Source: Notolepis coatsorum (Eukaryota; Chordata; Actinopteri; Aulopiformes; Paralepididae). From it: DNA of 64,000 nucleotides. The notes below the pieces were generated by a model. It was not told where the DNA came from. It did not search any database and worked only from the letters and a program-made list of their open reading frames with translations. Position 1 is the stretch's first letter, and every line of letters starts with the position of its first letter. Location of the stretch: the NCBI GenBank assembly GCA_963971535.1, contig OZ020589.1, positions 90,146,683 through 90,210,682 on the forward strand, in the 5' to 3' direction. The position numbers were made by a program, and so were the translations under genes. This document shows, piece by piece, positions 33,687 through 45,064 of this stretch.

Positions 33687-34643
33687 CACTTTGACTGCCA
33701 TGAAACGTCTTTTGACGTCATTGCGGGCCATGCTCAAGTTGCCGGAGGACGCTGTACAGCGTCCTTATATCAATATTTCAAAAATCTGCGATCTGATTCA
33801 TATGTCCCCTCCGCTGGCCTGAGATCCACCAGCAGGACCCACTGAGCTCTCTGGCGGTTCAGGAGCGCCATCTGGTGGCCGATCGGCGCAATCGCCAAAC
33901 AGGATGTGCCATAGAGGTTGTGCTAGACGTCCGTAGTACTTCCGGGCGCTCGCTATAGGTCATGGGACTCTGGCTCGTCACGCTACACAGTGATCGATTG
34001 GCAATAACTCGATAAACATGATTTGGACGTATATACCATTATACAAGCTGGAGATGGACCGGGTAAAAATATATCCCATAATGATAAGATTTCTACTCTA
34101 CGATGATCGCCCAACGGCGCGCGGAGACTGGGGTGAGTTTCAGCGTGTAACGTTACCGTCTTCGATACTAACTGCTATTATCAACATTTGACCCACATTA
34201 GATGATTGGTATAACGCTGCCCACGGAATTATAAACGCCCCCTCGCCCATCCGGTCAACATCAGATGACGTGTAGTAACTTCTAGAAGTACGTCTAGTTG
34301 GAATTTTTTATATCGCGCTGATTGCCATCAAACTGTATTTCATCATCAATATAATGCATTTGGGGCTATATATCACGTTCTGGAGAAAGCTGCAGAAAGA
34401 GATGAAAACATACTTATACATTAGACCATACTTTACTATGAATATGTGAATGAAAAAGTTTAACGTTGCTACACAATGAACAATACATATAGGACTTTGA
34501 ATGGGCCCTAATAATGGCAATGTAGCAATAGAATTTAAAAAGTTATAGCCCTGCAAAGAAGGGGACTTTCTCCATAGACAAATAGAGCTGGCAATCTATG
34601 GTATATCATGAATTTAACCTTAGGCTGCTAGGCAGCCAAAGTG
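33687..34643. mobile_element. TTAA-flanked (piggyBac-type) non-autonomous element
   Basis: Ends CACTTTGACTGCC and GGCAGCCAAAGTG are 12 of 13 complementary and flanked by TTAA (33683-33686 and 34644-34647). The left end is identical for 13 bases to the element at 16264, so they belong to one family. No transposase was seen in 957 bp. Confidence 0.78.
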
Positions 34644-34911
34644 TTAACTTTATCAAAACTATTTAACGATTATTCATCGCGCTTTTAGTTTGAAGGCAAA
34701 ATCGTTAAACCGGAAGTGATCCTGTGGTGTTGCTGCCATAACGGAGCTAACACGGTTTACGATTGTCCCGACCGGGGTTAGCTAACGGCAAATGCTAATT
34801 AATTTGTTAATGTTATTAATTTAGCTACTTAATATACTGTAAACTAATATTAAATGGATTCACCGAGTTAGTAAGGCCAATATAAGAATACAAATACATA
34901 TATCGTCAAAC

Positions 34912-35098
34912 CTGTTAGGTGTAACGCTAGCTCTTTGTTTATCTTTGTCTCAGGGTGCAGATCGTCCAGGAGGTTCGTCAATCGATCGATCTCTTCCACG
35001 TAGTCCTCTATCGTTCGCTCAAATACCCCAAATATTTCGTCTGCAGCAGAAGCTAGTCGCTCATTGACTAACACTCTCAGCATTTCTATTCTAGACAT
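34912..35098 (-). CDS. Orphan first coding exon of a teleost zinc-finger gene
   Basis: ATG at 35098 opens MSRIEMLRVLVNERLASAAD, then EIFGVFERTIEDYVEEIDRL. This pattern is typical of the first coding exon in teleost C2H2 zinc-finger genes, which have a short amphipathic N-terminal module. The exon is 187 nt (62 codons plus one base) and ends at ACAG|GTTTGA. Its phase-1 donor fits the acceptor phase of the zinc-finger exon at 40896-42148. That exon lies upstream on this strand, so the two cannot be spliced together as arranged. No finger exon was found between 34911 and the left edge. Confidence 0.65.
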
Positions 35099-35159
35099 TT
35101 CCAAAGAATAAAGTTAAGAGAAGTAACGTTAGCTGTTCAGTTTCTGTAGCTACAGTTCC

Positions 35160-35180
35160 GAGTAGAACTTCCGGTATTTT
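35160..35180 (-). promoter_or_regulatory. Possible ETS-type promoter site
   Basis: ACTTCCGG at 35167-35174 (CCGGAAGT on the minus strand) lies about 70 bp upstream of the ATG at 35098, where such sites are common in TATA-less vertebrate promoters. A single motif, so weak support. Confidence 0.25.
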
Positions 35181-35399
35181 CTTCTTCTCTGATCTAATGG
35201 CGGTACCCAAATATATATATATATTTAAACTTTATTGAAATACTGAAATAATGTACATCATACATATAACGGTATGCCAATGGTAAAGGTGTAAATAAAT
35301 TATATGATGGATTAAACAAATCAATTTTTTTTTTACAATTTGCTAACCACAAAACTATCCACACCTGTTTATTTACCTGCACATTGTCCTCTTACATAT

Positions 35400-36180
35400 C
35401 TGTAGATTCTATATCTGTACATATACTACTCTTACTAGTTACGCTGCTGGCCAGTATGACTACTACCTTACTGTACACCTGTATCACTTACATATTATAC
35501 TACAACTCTGTAGCATCTGATTAGCACTACACTCAGTAGTACACATTTGTATAATTTGTACCTAGTTTAATCACCTGTACATTGTTGTTGCACGTAACTG
35601 CTACATTTGCACTCTGGTTGGATACCAAACCTCTTTTTGTTGTACTGTACTTGTGCTGTATAATGACAATACATTTGAATCTAATCTAATCTAGACTGCA
35701 AGAATATATTCCAATGTACAATTTTGCTTGTTTGTACAGTGTCTCCCCCCCCCCCCCCCCAATGTACAGTTTTGCTTGTTTATACAGTGTCCCCCCCCCC
35801 AACCACCTCCAATGTAAATTACCCAGTATGGTTGTCAATATCCCAATGTACCCAACCCTCCCCACACAACCCCACCCAACCTCCTCCAATGTACAATTTC
35901 TACGTCAAATGTATATACTCCCTTTTCTTGACTATTTTTGTATCACAAACAGTACTGTATTTGCAAATCTGGTATGTCATAAATGTATAGATGTAGCAGT
36001 ACTGTCTATCTGTATGTCATGTATGTCATATGTCCTGATGAATTGAAAATGGGGGACCCTGATGTAAACAAGACGAAAGTCTTTCTCTGGTCTGCATCCC
36101 CTTAACAATTGTGTGTATTGAGCTGTACTGTATTGTACCCACTCTGTAATCTGTTAATAAAGTTTTCAATCAATCAGAAA
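35400..36180 (+). mobile_element. LINE 3' UTR followed by LINE-B 3' end
   Basis: 35400-35695 is a LINE tail (GCACTCTGGTTGGATACCAAACC to ACATTTGAATCTAATCTAATC). 35705-36178 is a LINE-B 3' region with CCTCCAATGTACAAT repeats, GAATTGAAAATGGGGGACC and AATAAAGTTTTCAATCAATC. Short open frames here are untranslated sequence. Confidence 0.65.
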
Positions 36181-36663
36181 TGTATCTCAGAGATAATCTG
36201 CTCCAGCAAGCGTAGCCTTTCGCTGGCCCCCAAGGGCGCCCGCCTCAAAAGCAAGACCCTGTCTTTCTACTACAGTAGATGTCTTCAGTGAACTTCAGGC
36301 CTACCCTATTTACTAGTCTCTGTCTCTCAGATGATGATGTGGTTTCACGTTGGAAAACGAGAGTAGTTCGTTTTTTCTGAGTGGGTTAGTAGAAGGCTAT
36401 CCTATTTATAGTTTCATCTGTGTAATTAAAGTTGTGTGATTAAAGTCATTACCATCACATGTGGTCCACCTTTGCAGTGTACAAAGTCAAAGGGGCTTTG
36501 TTTCAGGACAACATGGTCACTATGCCTACAGCAACAGGAGTAAGTTTGTTAGTAATATTGACTGGAAAAAAGGGTTGGTCCTCACCACAAAAGTTTCTTC
36601 TAACAAATAAGGTAAATAAGTTTCATTTAAGTTGATCCATAGATTTTTATCCTAAATCTAAAT
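36181..36663. other. No gene recognised; weak exon-like segments
   Basis: 36477-36540 is bounded by TTTGCAG and GTAAGT and is open (YKVKGALFQDNMVTMPTATG), but it matches no family I know. 36195-36290 is open on the plus strand as well. Neither is called a gene. Confidence 0.3.
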
Positions 36664-36882
36664 CTCAATGTAGGAGCTTATCAAACCTGCTCTCAGGACT
36701 GCATTACACTACATGTTCCTCAATGTAGGAGTTTATCAAACCTGTTCTCAGGACTGCATTATACTGTGTTCCTCAATGTAGGAGTTTATCAAACCTGCTC
36801 TCAGGACTGGAGTACACTACATGTTCCTAAATGTAGGGGTTTATCAAACCTGCTCTCAGACTGGATTACACTACGTATGTTC
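36664..36882. repeat. 53-55-bp tandem repeat, four copies
   Basis: Four units start at CTCAATGTAGGAG (36664, 36719, 36772) and CTAAATGTAGGGG (36827), each with TTATCAAACCTG and TCTCAGGACTG. Confidence 0.9.
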
Positions 36883-36888
36883 CTCTGG

Positions 36889-37170
36889 TCAATTCCATTT
36901 TGTGGTCTAGACTCGTGGAATAACCTACAAAGCACCTTGATAACATTAGGATATTAAAATGATGCTTCTGAATCTTAATGTTTTTGAATGTAAACGCTTT
37001 AACCATGAACCGTTGTTGAATCAATGTTAATATTGTGTCTCGTCTGATTTATTTTAGTTATTACATTTTATTATTGCCTACCGTAATCTCTGCAGTATTG
37101 AAAATGAGAGCCCACTCTCAATGTATTCTCGGATTTTAATAAAGGGTGGATGAATGTTGAATGAAATTAT
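36889..37170 (+). mobile_element. Probable LINE 3' end
   Basis: Sequence reading as a LINE C-terminus (TRGITYK / SWNNLQSTL, depending on frame) leads to GAAAATGAGAGCCCACTCTC and AATAAAGGGTGGATGAATG. This layout is like other truncated LINE tails here. The family is not identified. Confidence 0.35.
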
Positions 37171-37596
37171 GGGAAGGAAAAGTTGAGCGTCTTGTGCAAA
37201 CGGTTAACTTCTTTATTAAACCACTGGAAATTGTTCATTGATAATCAGAATCATTATTCACCAATGTAAGGACACTCCAGAATTTGACTTGGTTATCAGC
37301 GCAAGAACATACAGCAATGTTCAAGAACATACAGCAATGTTCTAACAGAACACAGGGTATTCGACAGAGGACATTTCACCTATAGTGCAAAGAGCACACC
37401 GGACAATAGAACATAGAGCGAACGTGACATAATACAAACATATCAAGTACTGTATCATTTTGAGGTACTTGTAACTATACCTCTTGTAAATGTAACTATT
37501 TTCATTTGATTTTCATCATTGTACTTAATCTACTGTAGGAAATATTGTACCTTTTACTCTACTACATTTATCTGAAACCAACAGTTAGTATTTGCT
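37171..37596. other. No gene recognised
   Basis: Unique-looking AT-rich DNA with a short duplication of CAAGAACATACAGCAATGTT at 37302-37345. Confidence 0.5.
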
Positions 37597-37612
37597 TTGA
37601 AGAAAAGGATTT

Positions 37613-38050
37613 TGCGGGGCGGCTAAGTGGCGCAGTGGGCAAGGCGCTCGCCACTAACGCAGGAGATGCTGGGTTCGAGCCCAGCTCTCGGCGTTGCTTC
37701 CGGCTTGGCTGGTCGTTCATACTAATACAATTGGCAGTATTAGGGGGTGGGAAAGCCGGTGGGTGGGGATCGGACGTTGTGGACAGCGACTCCTACAGGT
37801 CGGTTGGTGCGCCTGTACAGCAGAATCACACGTTACTCCTCGCCGCTGAGAGATCGCGCTGTACAGTTGAAAAGATGCGACAGCTGCCTCCTCGTGTACC
37901 GGAAGGGACACGTGATGCAAGGCTTGGTCCACATTGCAGCCGACCAGTGGGAGGCATGGTCTAACAACGTTCGAGACAGGGGAGGGTAGAATTGGATAAT
38001 ACGAAATTGGGATGGGAGAAAAATTGAAAATGGGGAGAAAAGGTAGATTA
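37613..38050 (+). mobile_element. tRNA-headed SINE, intact
   Basis: A tRNA-like head with A box (GCGCAGTGGGCAAGGCGC region) and B box (GGGTTCGAGCCC) is followed by a body and an A-rich tail. The head cannot be a working tRNA gene because it continues into the body. Flanks share AAGAAAA(G/T)GATTTTGC (about 37597-37612 and 38052-38068), consistent with target-primed insertion. It serves as the reference copy for the split SINEs at 20944-29199 and 42694-44212. Confidence 0.85.
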
Positions 38051-38091
38051 AAAAAAAGAAAATGATTTTGCATAGAAAACACCAAACATAG

Positions 38092-38578
38092 GGCGGTTAG
38101 GTGGCATAGCGGAGATTGCGTTCGTCACCAACCCCGGAGCTGTGAGCTGGATTCGCCTGTTTGAATCCAGCTCACAGCTCCGGGGTTGTCACCAGCTTGG
38201 CTGGCCGTTCACACTAATACAATTGGCTGTATTAGAGGGTGGGAGAAGCTGGCGGGGTGGGTGCGGGTCGTTGTAAACAGCGACTCCTACAGTTCGGTCG
38301 GGGCGCCTGCTAAGCGCGGATAGGACCTGAGTGGGATAGTGTGATCCTTCCACACGCTACGCCCTCTTAGGGAGGATCCGCGCTGCCAGGTGAAAAGAAG
38401 CGGTTGATTGGCTGGACGTGTGTCGGAGGAAGCACGTGATAGCCTCCACTCTCCCAGATGATCCGACTGTGGGGGGTAAGTGCGCAGCGACCAGGAAGGG
38501 GATTGAGAATTGGCATACGACTAACATTGGGATGGGAGAAAATCGGAGGAAAATGGAGAAAAAAAAAAAAGAAAAAAA
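38092..38578 (+). mobile_element. tRNA-headed SINE with hairpin-altered head
   Basis: The head begins GGGCGGTTAGGTGGCATAGCGG and the body and tail match the SINE just upstream. Flanks share AAAACACCAAACAT (about 38078-38091 and 38577-38591). The B-box region is replaced by a perfect 25-bp inverted repeat (38130-38154 and 38163-38187). Confidence 0.85.
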
Positions 38579-38649
38579 AAACACCAAACATTTATGAAGA
38601 TTTATGTAATATCAATTTAGAAAAATTTGCCAATTTCAAGAGGACGTAA

Positions 38650-40895
38650 TCAGAGCCAGCATAACTGGACTGGACAATTATTTAAGTAATCAATTCATCC
38701 AATGATTATTTCATTGACTAATCTTTTACATTTTATGATACATTTTCATTGCAAAACCCCAGACAATTTAACATTTACATTTAAGTTAACTTAAATCGAG
38801 CTAAAGCATCACTAACTTTTTTAGAGCATTTTTTTTAACAATCATAGTGCTTCTGAATTATTTAGTATTTCCATCAGATTAGACACTTTGGAACATTTAA
38901 TTGCCACCAAAGAAATTTTTGAAGGATCAAAATGCAGTAATTTGTATTCTTTGTAATCAGATTCAGTCAATTAATCACGATACCCCTAAATTGGACCTCA
39001 TACCATTCTAACATAAGCTTTATAGGTCAATGCAGCAAGGGTTAAATGCTCCCAAGCACTGGAATACACAAACATTATAATGTGTATGTGTACCTTTAGT
39101 TTTGATACTTAAGTACATTCAATATCAAATCTAATTTCTATTTTAACATGTACAATTTTGAATGGAGGACTTTTACCGTTACCAGAAAATTGTATCATTC
39201 AGCTTGTTAATGTTAATCTGACTGGCTAAACTTGCATGATATTGCTAGGACACTATCTATGTTGTGCTTGTAAAGTTTCACAAGGCTGTGATTATCCTAG
39301 GAGGTCACAATATCCTTTTATACAGTGAGGTCATGTTTCCAAAAATGGTCTCACTGCAATTAAATGGCTACTATGGGGACTAGCATCACACATGAATGCA
39401 ATTGGGCTCATTGGATCCACAATACTCCAAGCAATGTATGCAACCACAAGATTATTTATGCAGGAATAATCAAATATACCATTTTCAGATTATTTAGGGA
39501 CCCTAGTATGCAGAAATCATCAAATACAAAACTTTTAGAATAGGCAAAAACGCCTTTGTTAAGAGTATTGGTCTTGTTTTCCTATTGTGAACATAGCCAA
39601 CGAAAAGACAAACCCACAATACCCTTCTACTCAATACTCTTCCTACTCTCTCCTACCATTAGGAGCTCAGAACCAGGAAGCCATACTGTCCCACTGTATG
39701 CTAAAATCATTAAATACTGTTCACAAACAAATGTCCAGCTTAAAATATAATGCACTATCATAAAAAACTGGGGCATTGTAGTTATTACAAAACTGGGGCA
39801 TTTTAGTTATTACTAAACAGGGGCATTGTAGTTATTACTAAATTTACTTCAAAAGGCAACAAGCTCTAACGATCTATTGTTGTACAGTAGTAAACTGTAC
39901 TAAGCATGCAAAAGCATAGTTGGAAGAATCCTCACTGCGCAATTCCATCCTCTCGGCAGAGAATCAATCTCAAACATCAATTTAAAAACATATTCAAAAC
40001 TTAAATGTACACCTCAAGCTGTAGTAGATATGTATTCAACATAATCACGTCATTTTTTTTTCTCCAAACGTCTTTAATCTTTTTCAGTAACTTCACGTCG
40101 CGGGTCATATTGTGGGCTTTCTCCTAACGTCATCACATTATTGTCCTGTTATCTGGTCATTAGCAGATCTGGAAAAAAATACAACATGTTCAAAACAGAG
40201 CTGCTGGACTTAATTGTTCAATCCGGACCAATATAGAACAGATGCACGCTCAACTTTCATGGCCGAGCTTTGAAAAGAAAATCTATCTGTGGCTAAATAC
40301 TACTTAAAGTTATTGTAATTACCAGCCTATTTCAAGAGATTAATGAATGTTGGTAACCAAAGAGAAGGCATTCTTTTTTCCAGTGTAAGCGCCGTTAACA
40401 GTTTGAAGTTGCTGAAGTGACAAAGGGTGAGAGACGTAATTAATTACATCTCTCAATATTATAATTTTATTCCCCTGTCTTACCCTTACTATTATTTGAC
40501 TTATTTTTTCTTTTTTACACCCCACTATCCGCTGGGTGCATACTATGACCTTTATCATGTTTTGTAACAGATTACAGAAATTCAAGAAGCCTATTGGAAC
40601 ATTAGGTTCTGATATGTTGATTAATATATCTGCATTATTTTATCCCTAATTAATAAATGCAAATAAAAAATTAATAAAAACTGGGCAGGTGTTCATGTGT
40701 AACCATAACCATAAATAAGAATATTCTTTTAGTCCGCCAATAGGTTCCCCTCATGTATTATTGCTTAATGAGCAGGTCATTTCCTGTGCATTGTCTTCAT
40801 ACTACTGGGAAATCAAGCTGGTATTGTTTAGGAAGATGAAATTCAGAAGTGTAGCTTTCCCCAGCTTTGATGATATTTTTGTATGGTGACAAAAT
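38650..40895. other. No gene recognised; zinc-finger gene 3' side
   Basis: AT-rich, mostly unique-looking DNA downstream (minus strand) of the zinc-finger exon. A TTTATT at about 40465 is an AATAAA on the minus strand about 430 bp past the stop and may be its polyadenylation signal. A GGGGCATTGTAGTTATTAC unit of about 30 bp repeats three times at 39765-39840. Confidence 0.5.
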
Positions 40896-42148
40896 CTACT
40901 GTGCATTATGACACCTGTGCTTGTTAAGGCTTGAAACATGACGGAACTTCTCCCCGCACACGCCACAGCTGTACGGCTTCGCACCCGTGTGGATTCTCAT
41001 GTGTATTTTCAGAGTTCTCTTCTCACCAAACCTGTTGCCGCAGACCGTACAACTGAATGGTCTCTCCCCAGTGTGGGTTCTCATGTGATTCTGAAGTATC
41101 TCATTCCGAACACATCCTTTCCCGCACAACATGCAACTAAATGGTTTCTTTCCCGTGTGAATTGTCATGTGACTCTGCAGCGTTTCATTTCGGCTAAATC
41201 TTTCCCCGCAAACTGTGCAGCTGAATGGTTTCTCCCCTGTGTGAATTCTCATGTGAATTTGCAGATGTTGATTCTGACCAAACCCTTTCCCACAAACGGT
41301 GCAACTGAAGGGCTTCTCCCCGGTGTGAATTCTTTCATGCCGTTCCAGGCCCTTAAAACAAGGAAATTCTTTACCGCAAACTTGACATTTCCTGTGAACA
41401 TTAAAGTGAAGTTTCAAGCTCTCAGTCTGTTCTAAATGTTTGCCACATAGACCACAACTACGTGGATGGAATTTAACGTGTGCCATTAAAGAACGCTTAT
41501 TAGAAAAAGATTTTGAACACACTTTACAAGAATGGGATGCAGCAGTTTGATTAGGTGATTTAAGTTCAGGGGGCAATTCCACAGATATCTGGAACTTGTC
41601 ACTGATAGAGCTTTGCCCTTTGACCTTCTGCATCTTCTTTGATCTCCATCTGTTTGAACCTGACTGAGGTTCTCTAGTCTCCTTCCAAGCATCACGGTCT
41701 TCAGTCTCAGTTCTGTAACTATAACAGTCTGAAGAGCGGAACTGGCCAGCAGGAATCTGCTCTGTGTCAACAGCTGGATCTAAGTTACTGTCTGGTTCTG
41801 ATACTCCACAGACCTCTCCACCAGGTTCTGTTTTCATGTGTTCAGTTGAGGTACTGGGTCGAGGGGCTCTCACTCTGACTTCCTCTGTCTGGGTTTGGTG
41901 GAGCTGTGAGGTTTGAGGTTTCTCTTCATCGTTTTCCTTCTTCATAGAGACCGGAGTGAATGTGAATTTTAAGATATCAGCCTCCTCCAGCTCCTGAAGC
42001 TGCTCTCCTTCTTGACTGGTCCAGAGTTCCTCCTGTTCTTCTTTAAACTGTAGGGGCTCTGGGTCCTCATGGCCCCGACTGAGGCTCCTCTGCTGCTGGT
42101 GCTGCTCAGGAGGAACCTCATCTTCACAGACGAGGAGCTGCAGATGGT
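40896..42148 (-). CDS. C2H2 zinc-finger protein, terminal exon
   Basis: The exon starts after CCTTCCCTCTAG (acceptor at 42150-42149) with two bases of a split codon and runs in one frame to TAG at 40896. The ATG at 41945 is internal. The first part (HLQLLVCEDEVPPEQ, DPEPLQFKEEQEELW, EGEQLQELEEADI) is the acidic linker typical of teleost zinc-finger genes. Counting from Met41945, eight C2H2 fingers span about residues 138-347. Fingers 3-7 are joined by HTGEKP-type linkers; fingers 1 and 2 lack them. Finger 6 has Cys in place of the usual core Phe (GKGCVRN). The last finger ends KHRCH, with only two residues between the histidines. It is a predicted nuclear DNA-binding protein with unknown target. 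The first exon was not found upstream in the window. Confidence 0.88.
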
Positions 42149-42690
42149 CTAGAGGGAAGGGAAAATATTATATTATAACATTAATAGGTAGGTCAACCAT
42201 TACAATATTTATAAAGGCTTTCTTGTGTTCAAGACAAGTAGAACAAACATTGGAGAGTAGAACAAATGTTGGTCACTAATGGCTAATTTGGTAATAGAAT
42301 ATTCTGTTGAATATTCTGTTCAAAACAGAATATTCTGTTCAGATGATTAATTTAGTTAATCTGATTTAAAAGAAAGGAGAGAGCACAAATCTCCACCAGG
42401 CGGCAGCCACACATGTCTTCTCTCTCACTCAGAGAAAACAAAGACGCCTACAACTATAAAAGAAGGGAATCTCTGTTTGCGGCACGCATATCTCTAGAAC
42501 AGTTCATCCGATCGACTTCATGCTTGGCAGGTGTATTTCTGAGGACCCAGGGAGGTGCCTTGTTGAATTGTGTACCGTTTGGCCAGATGGTGGCGCTATA
42601 ACAATTAACTTTATGTATATCTCAAACCATTCATCTTATCAACTTCACGCTTGGCGGGTGTGTAGCTGAAGACCGAAGGGAGTGCAGTGT
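42149..42690. other. Zinc-finger gene intron; no exon recognised
   Basis: The intron begins at the acceptor at 42149-42150. Two diverged copies of an ATCTC..A.C..TTCATC..ATC.ACTTCA segment (42490-42525 and 42630-42655) suggest a short degenerate repeat. Confidence 0.5.
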
Positions 42691-43338
42691 TTATTTTAAT
42701 TCTTTTATTATCTTTCCCCCCCTCCTTTTTTTCCGATTTTCCTCCCATCCCACTGTTAGTCGGTATGCCAATTCCCAACCCCCCTCATGGTTGTTGCGCA
42801 CTCCCCCCCTACTGGAGACTGTCACATGCTTTCCTCCGACGCATGTGCAGCCAGCCGGCAGCCAGCCTGGCAGCGCAGATTCTCACCGGGAGAGTGTAAC
42901 GTGCGGAAGGTCACACTACCTCCCTCCAGATCCTACCCTCGCTGTGCAGGCGCCCCGACCGAACTGTAGGGGTCGCTGTCCACAACGCGTGAATATTAAA
43001 GGCAACCAACTTGTGTTCAGCTTTTCGTTCAGCGTTTCTCTGATTGGCCACACGGCCACGTGACCGCCCTAGCACACGCCCTTATCCGCTGAGAGACGCG
43101 GCAGAGAGTGAGCTGGGATCATTTGGTGGTCGAACCAGTTCAGACAGAGGTGTTTATTTATATCAATAAACATATCTACTAGAAACACTGGTGTTCTGTT
43201 GTGTGACTGTACTAAACTCTTCCACCACATGACCGACATTTGACATACAGTACACCTCCTATCTATGTTGGGATTATGTTTGGTCACTCATGACAAAACA
43301 ATAAAAATCGCTACTGTTAGTAACGCTGCCACCACCCA

Positions 43339-43517
43339 CTTCAATGACAGAGCTCTCATATTTGCGAATGCATAAACTATATATTAAATTATGGCGATGT
43401 GTCTAATATGGCTGTCGCGAAGTCATTGATAAGCGACAGCCATATTAGACACATAGCCATAATTTAAGATATAGTTTATGCATTCGCAAAATAAATATGA
43501 GAGCGCTGTCATTGAAG
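43339..43517. repeat. 80-85-bp palindrome (hairpin)
   Basis: Arms 43339-43418 and 43433-43517 are near-perfect reverse complements with a 14-bp loop. The arm holds GTGTCTAATATGGCTGTCGC. A similar AGACACATAGCCATAATTTAA lies in the TTAA element at 16264-17181. Confidence 0.92.
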
Positions 43518-43734
43518 GACTTCTACAACGGAGCACGGCCGCTGCTGCTGCTGGACCGAGTCAAGCCGCGGGCGGCGCACGGAAGCCGGGGACAAACCAC
43601 CGCGTCGCCCCGCTGGCGCTTCAGCAGCCTCCACGGGCGAAATAACATATAACGTTACAGCGTACAGTTCCACACTGATGTACAGTGACACCCAGCAGAG
43701 TTTCTAGTTACAGTAGTGACGCGTGAATCGATAG

Positions 43735-43895
43735 TCCTAACAGTGTTTATTATTAAGAATCAGATAGTCCGCACAGTGTTTATAGTCCTATAACAGTGTT
43801 TATTAGTAAGAGTCAGTCCTAACAGTGTTTATTATTAAGAGTCAGATAGTCCTAACAGTGTTTATTATTAAGAGTCCTAACAGTGTTTATTATTA
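43735..43895. repeat. Short tandem array, AGTCCTAACAGTGTTTATTA units
   Basis: Five irregular units of about 25-40 bp, some with AAGAGTCAGAT. It lies inside the element at 42989-44050. Confidence 0.85.
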
Positions 43896-44226
43896 ATTAA
43901 CGTCATAAACCAACTACCAGATTTATTTTGCACCAGGGAACTTGAAGGTTCCTGCGCTTGTGCTCGCGGCAAAAGGGGGCGGGCTAGCGGCGTGGGGTCG
44001 TGGCCAATCAGAGAAAAGCTGAACACAAGTTGGTTGCCTTTAATATTCACGCCGCCCAGGACCCACCCATCAGCTTTCCCACCCCTAACACTGCCAATTG
44101 TGTTAGTGTGAACGACCAGCCAAGCTGATAGCAACGCCGAGAGCTGGATTCGAACCCAGCGTCTCCAGCATTGATGGCGAGCGCCTTGCCCACTACACCA
44201 CCTAGCCGCCCGGGAGTGCAGTGTTG

Positions 44227-45060
44227 AGTATGAAGTTGATCAGATAAGCGGTTCTTGAGAACACTACAAGCGTTGTGTGGCCTTTTTGCAAGAAACACAC
44301 CTTACAGACAGAGCATGCGAAATTAAAGAGAAAGGGTTTTAAATACCAGTTCTCATCATATTCGGCAGGCCACAGGAGGGGAGTGGCGATACTAATTTCC
44401 AGAAAACGTTGTTTTGAACTCGCATTTGAAAAGAAAGACAGAGGGGAGATATGTTCTGATAAGAGGAAATTTTGGCAGGACATTGATAACTTTACTAAAC
44501 GTTTATGCCCCTCCTAACTTGAAATGGGAATTTTATAGGAATCTATTTGATTTGATAATAGCTGAGACTCAGGGGGTCCTGATTTGTGGGGGGGACTTCA
44601 ACATTAGATAAAATCCTAAACTTGATAACTCCAAAACACAGAACTCAGCCTAAACTGATAAAGAAAATAAATACGGCAACAATTGATATTGGGTTAATAG
44701 ACATCTGGAGAGAATTTTATCCACAAAGGAGGGACTACACATATTTCTCCAACCCACATTCGCTGTACTCGAGGATTGATTACGTCTTTAAAGACCTACA
44801 CAAGATTAGCGGCTGTGAAATAGGTATTATGGACCTCTCAGATAATAGTCCTCTTTATTTAAAACTGAATATTGTACAGGATCAGAGAAATACTCGGTGG
44901 AGATTAAATACCCACGTCCTGAACGATATGAATGACCAAATTGAGGTGGATATTAGAGAGTACTTGAAACAGAATGACAATATGGAGGGTTTCCCCTCAG
45001 ATACTTTGGGACGCATGTAAAGCAGTTCTGCGAGGTAAAATAATTGGATACAGTGCTCAC
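44227..45060 (+). pseudogene. L1-type LINE endonuclease fragment
   Basis: Three overlapping plus frames read as one decayed L1 ORF2 start: CVAFLQETHLTD, RRGVAILISRK, LLNVYAPPN, LICGGDFNIR, then GLIDIWREFYP, YTYFSNPHSLYSRIDY and ISGCEIGIMDLSDNSPLYLKL. These are the APE endonuclease motifs of the L1 clade. At least two frameshifts separate them (about 44450 and 44600). The copy is interrupted at 45061 by the TTAA element and resumes at 47451. Confidence 0.8.
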
Positions 45061-45064
45061 TTAA

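Larger units (their letters stand above)
42989..44050. mobile_element. Unassigned element with long terminal inverted repeats
   Basis: The left arm GTGAATATTAAAGGCAACC (through CAGCTTTTC, 38 bp) is the perfect inverse of the right arm. Matching TCTGATTGGCCA follows after a 12-bp duplication on the left. No clear target duplication could be set because the flanks (AACGC and GCCGC) overlap the ends. The interior has a long palindrome (43339-43517) and a short tandem array. No transposase frame was seen. The superfamily is unknown. Confidence 0.7.
42694..44212 (-). mobile_element. tRNA-headed SINE split by an inverted-repeat element
   Basis: The minus strand shows the tRNA-like head at 44212-44100 (GGCGGCTAGGTGGTGTAGTGG and GGGTTCGAATCC) and the tail at 42985-42697. 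The flanks share the 14-bp GGGAGTGCAGTGTT (about 42680-42693 and 44213-44226). The 1062-bp element at 42989-44050 lies in its middle. Confidence 0.85.

Noticed and set aside
37613..37700. Possible tRNA gene
   Set aside because: A-box and B-box-like sequences are present but they form the head of a SINE repeated elsewhere in the window.
38357..38591. Minus-strand frames with Phe-rich starts
   Set aside because: Antisense of SINE sequence and its A-rich tail.
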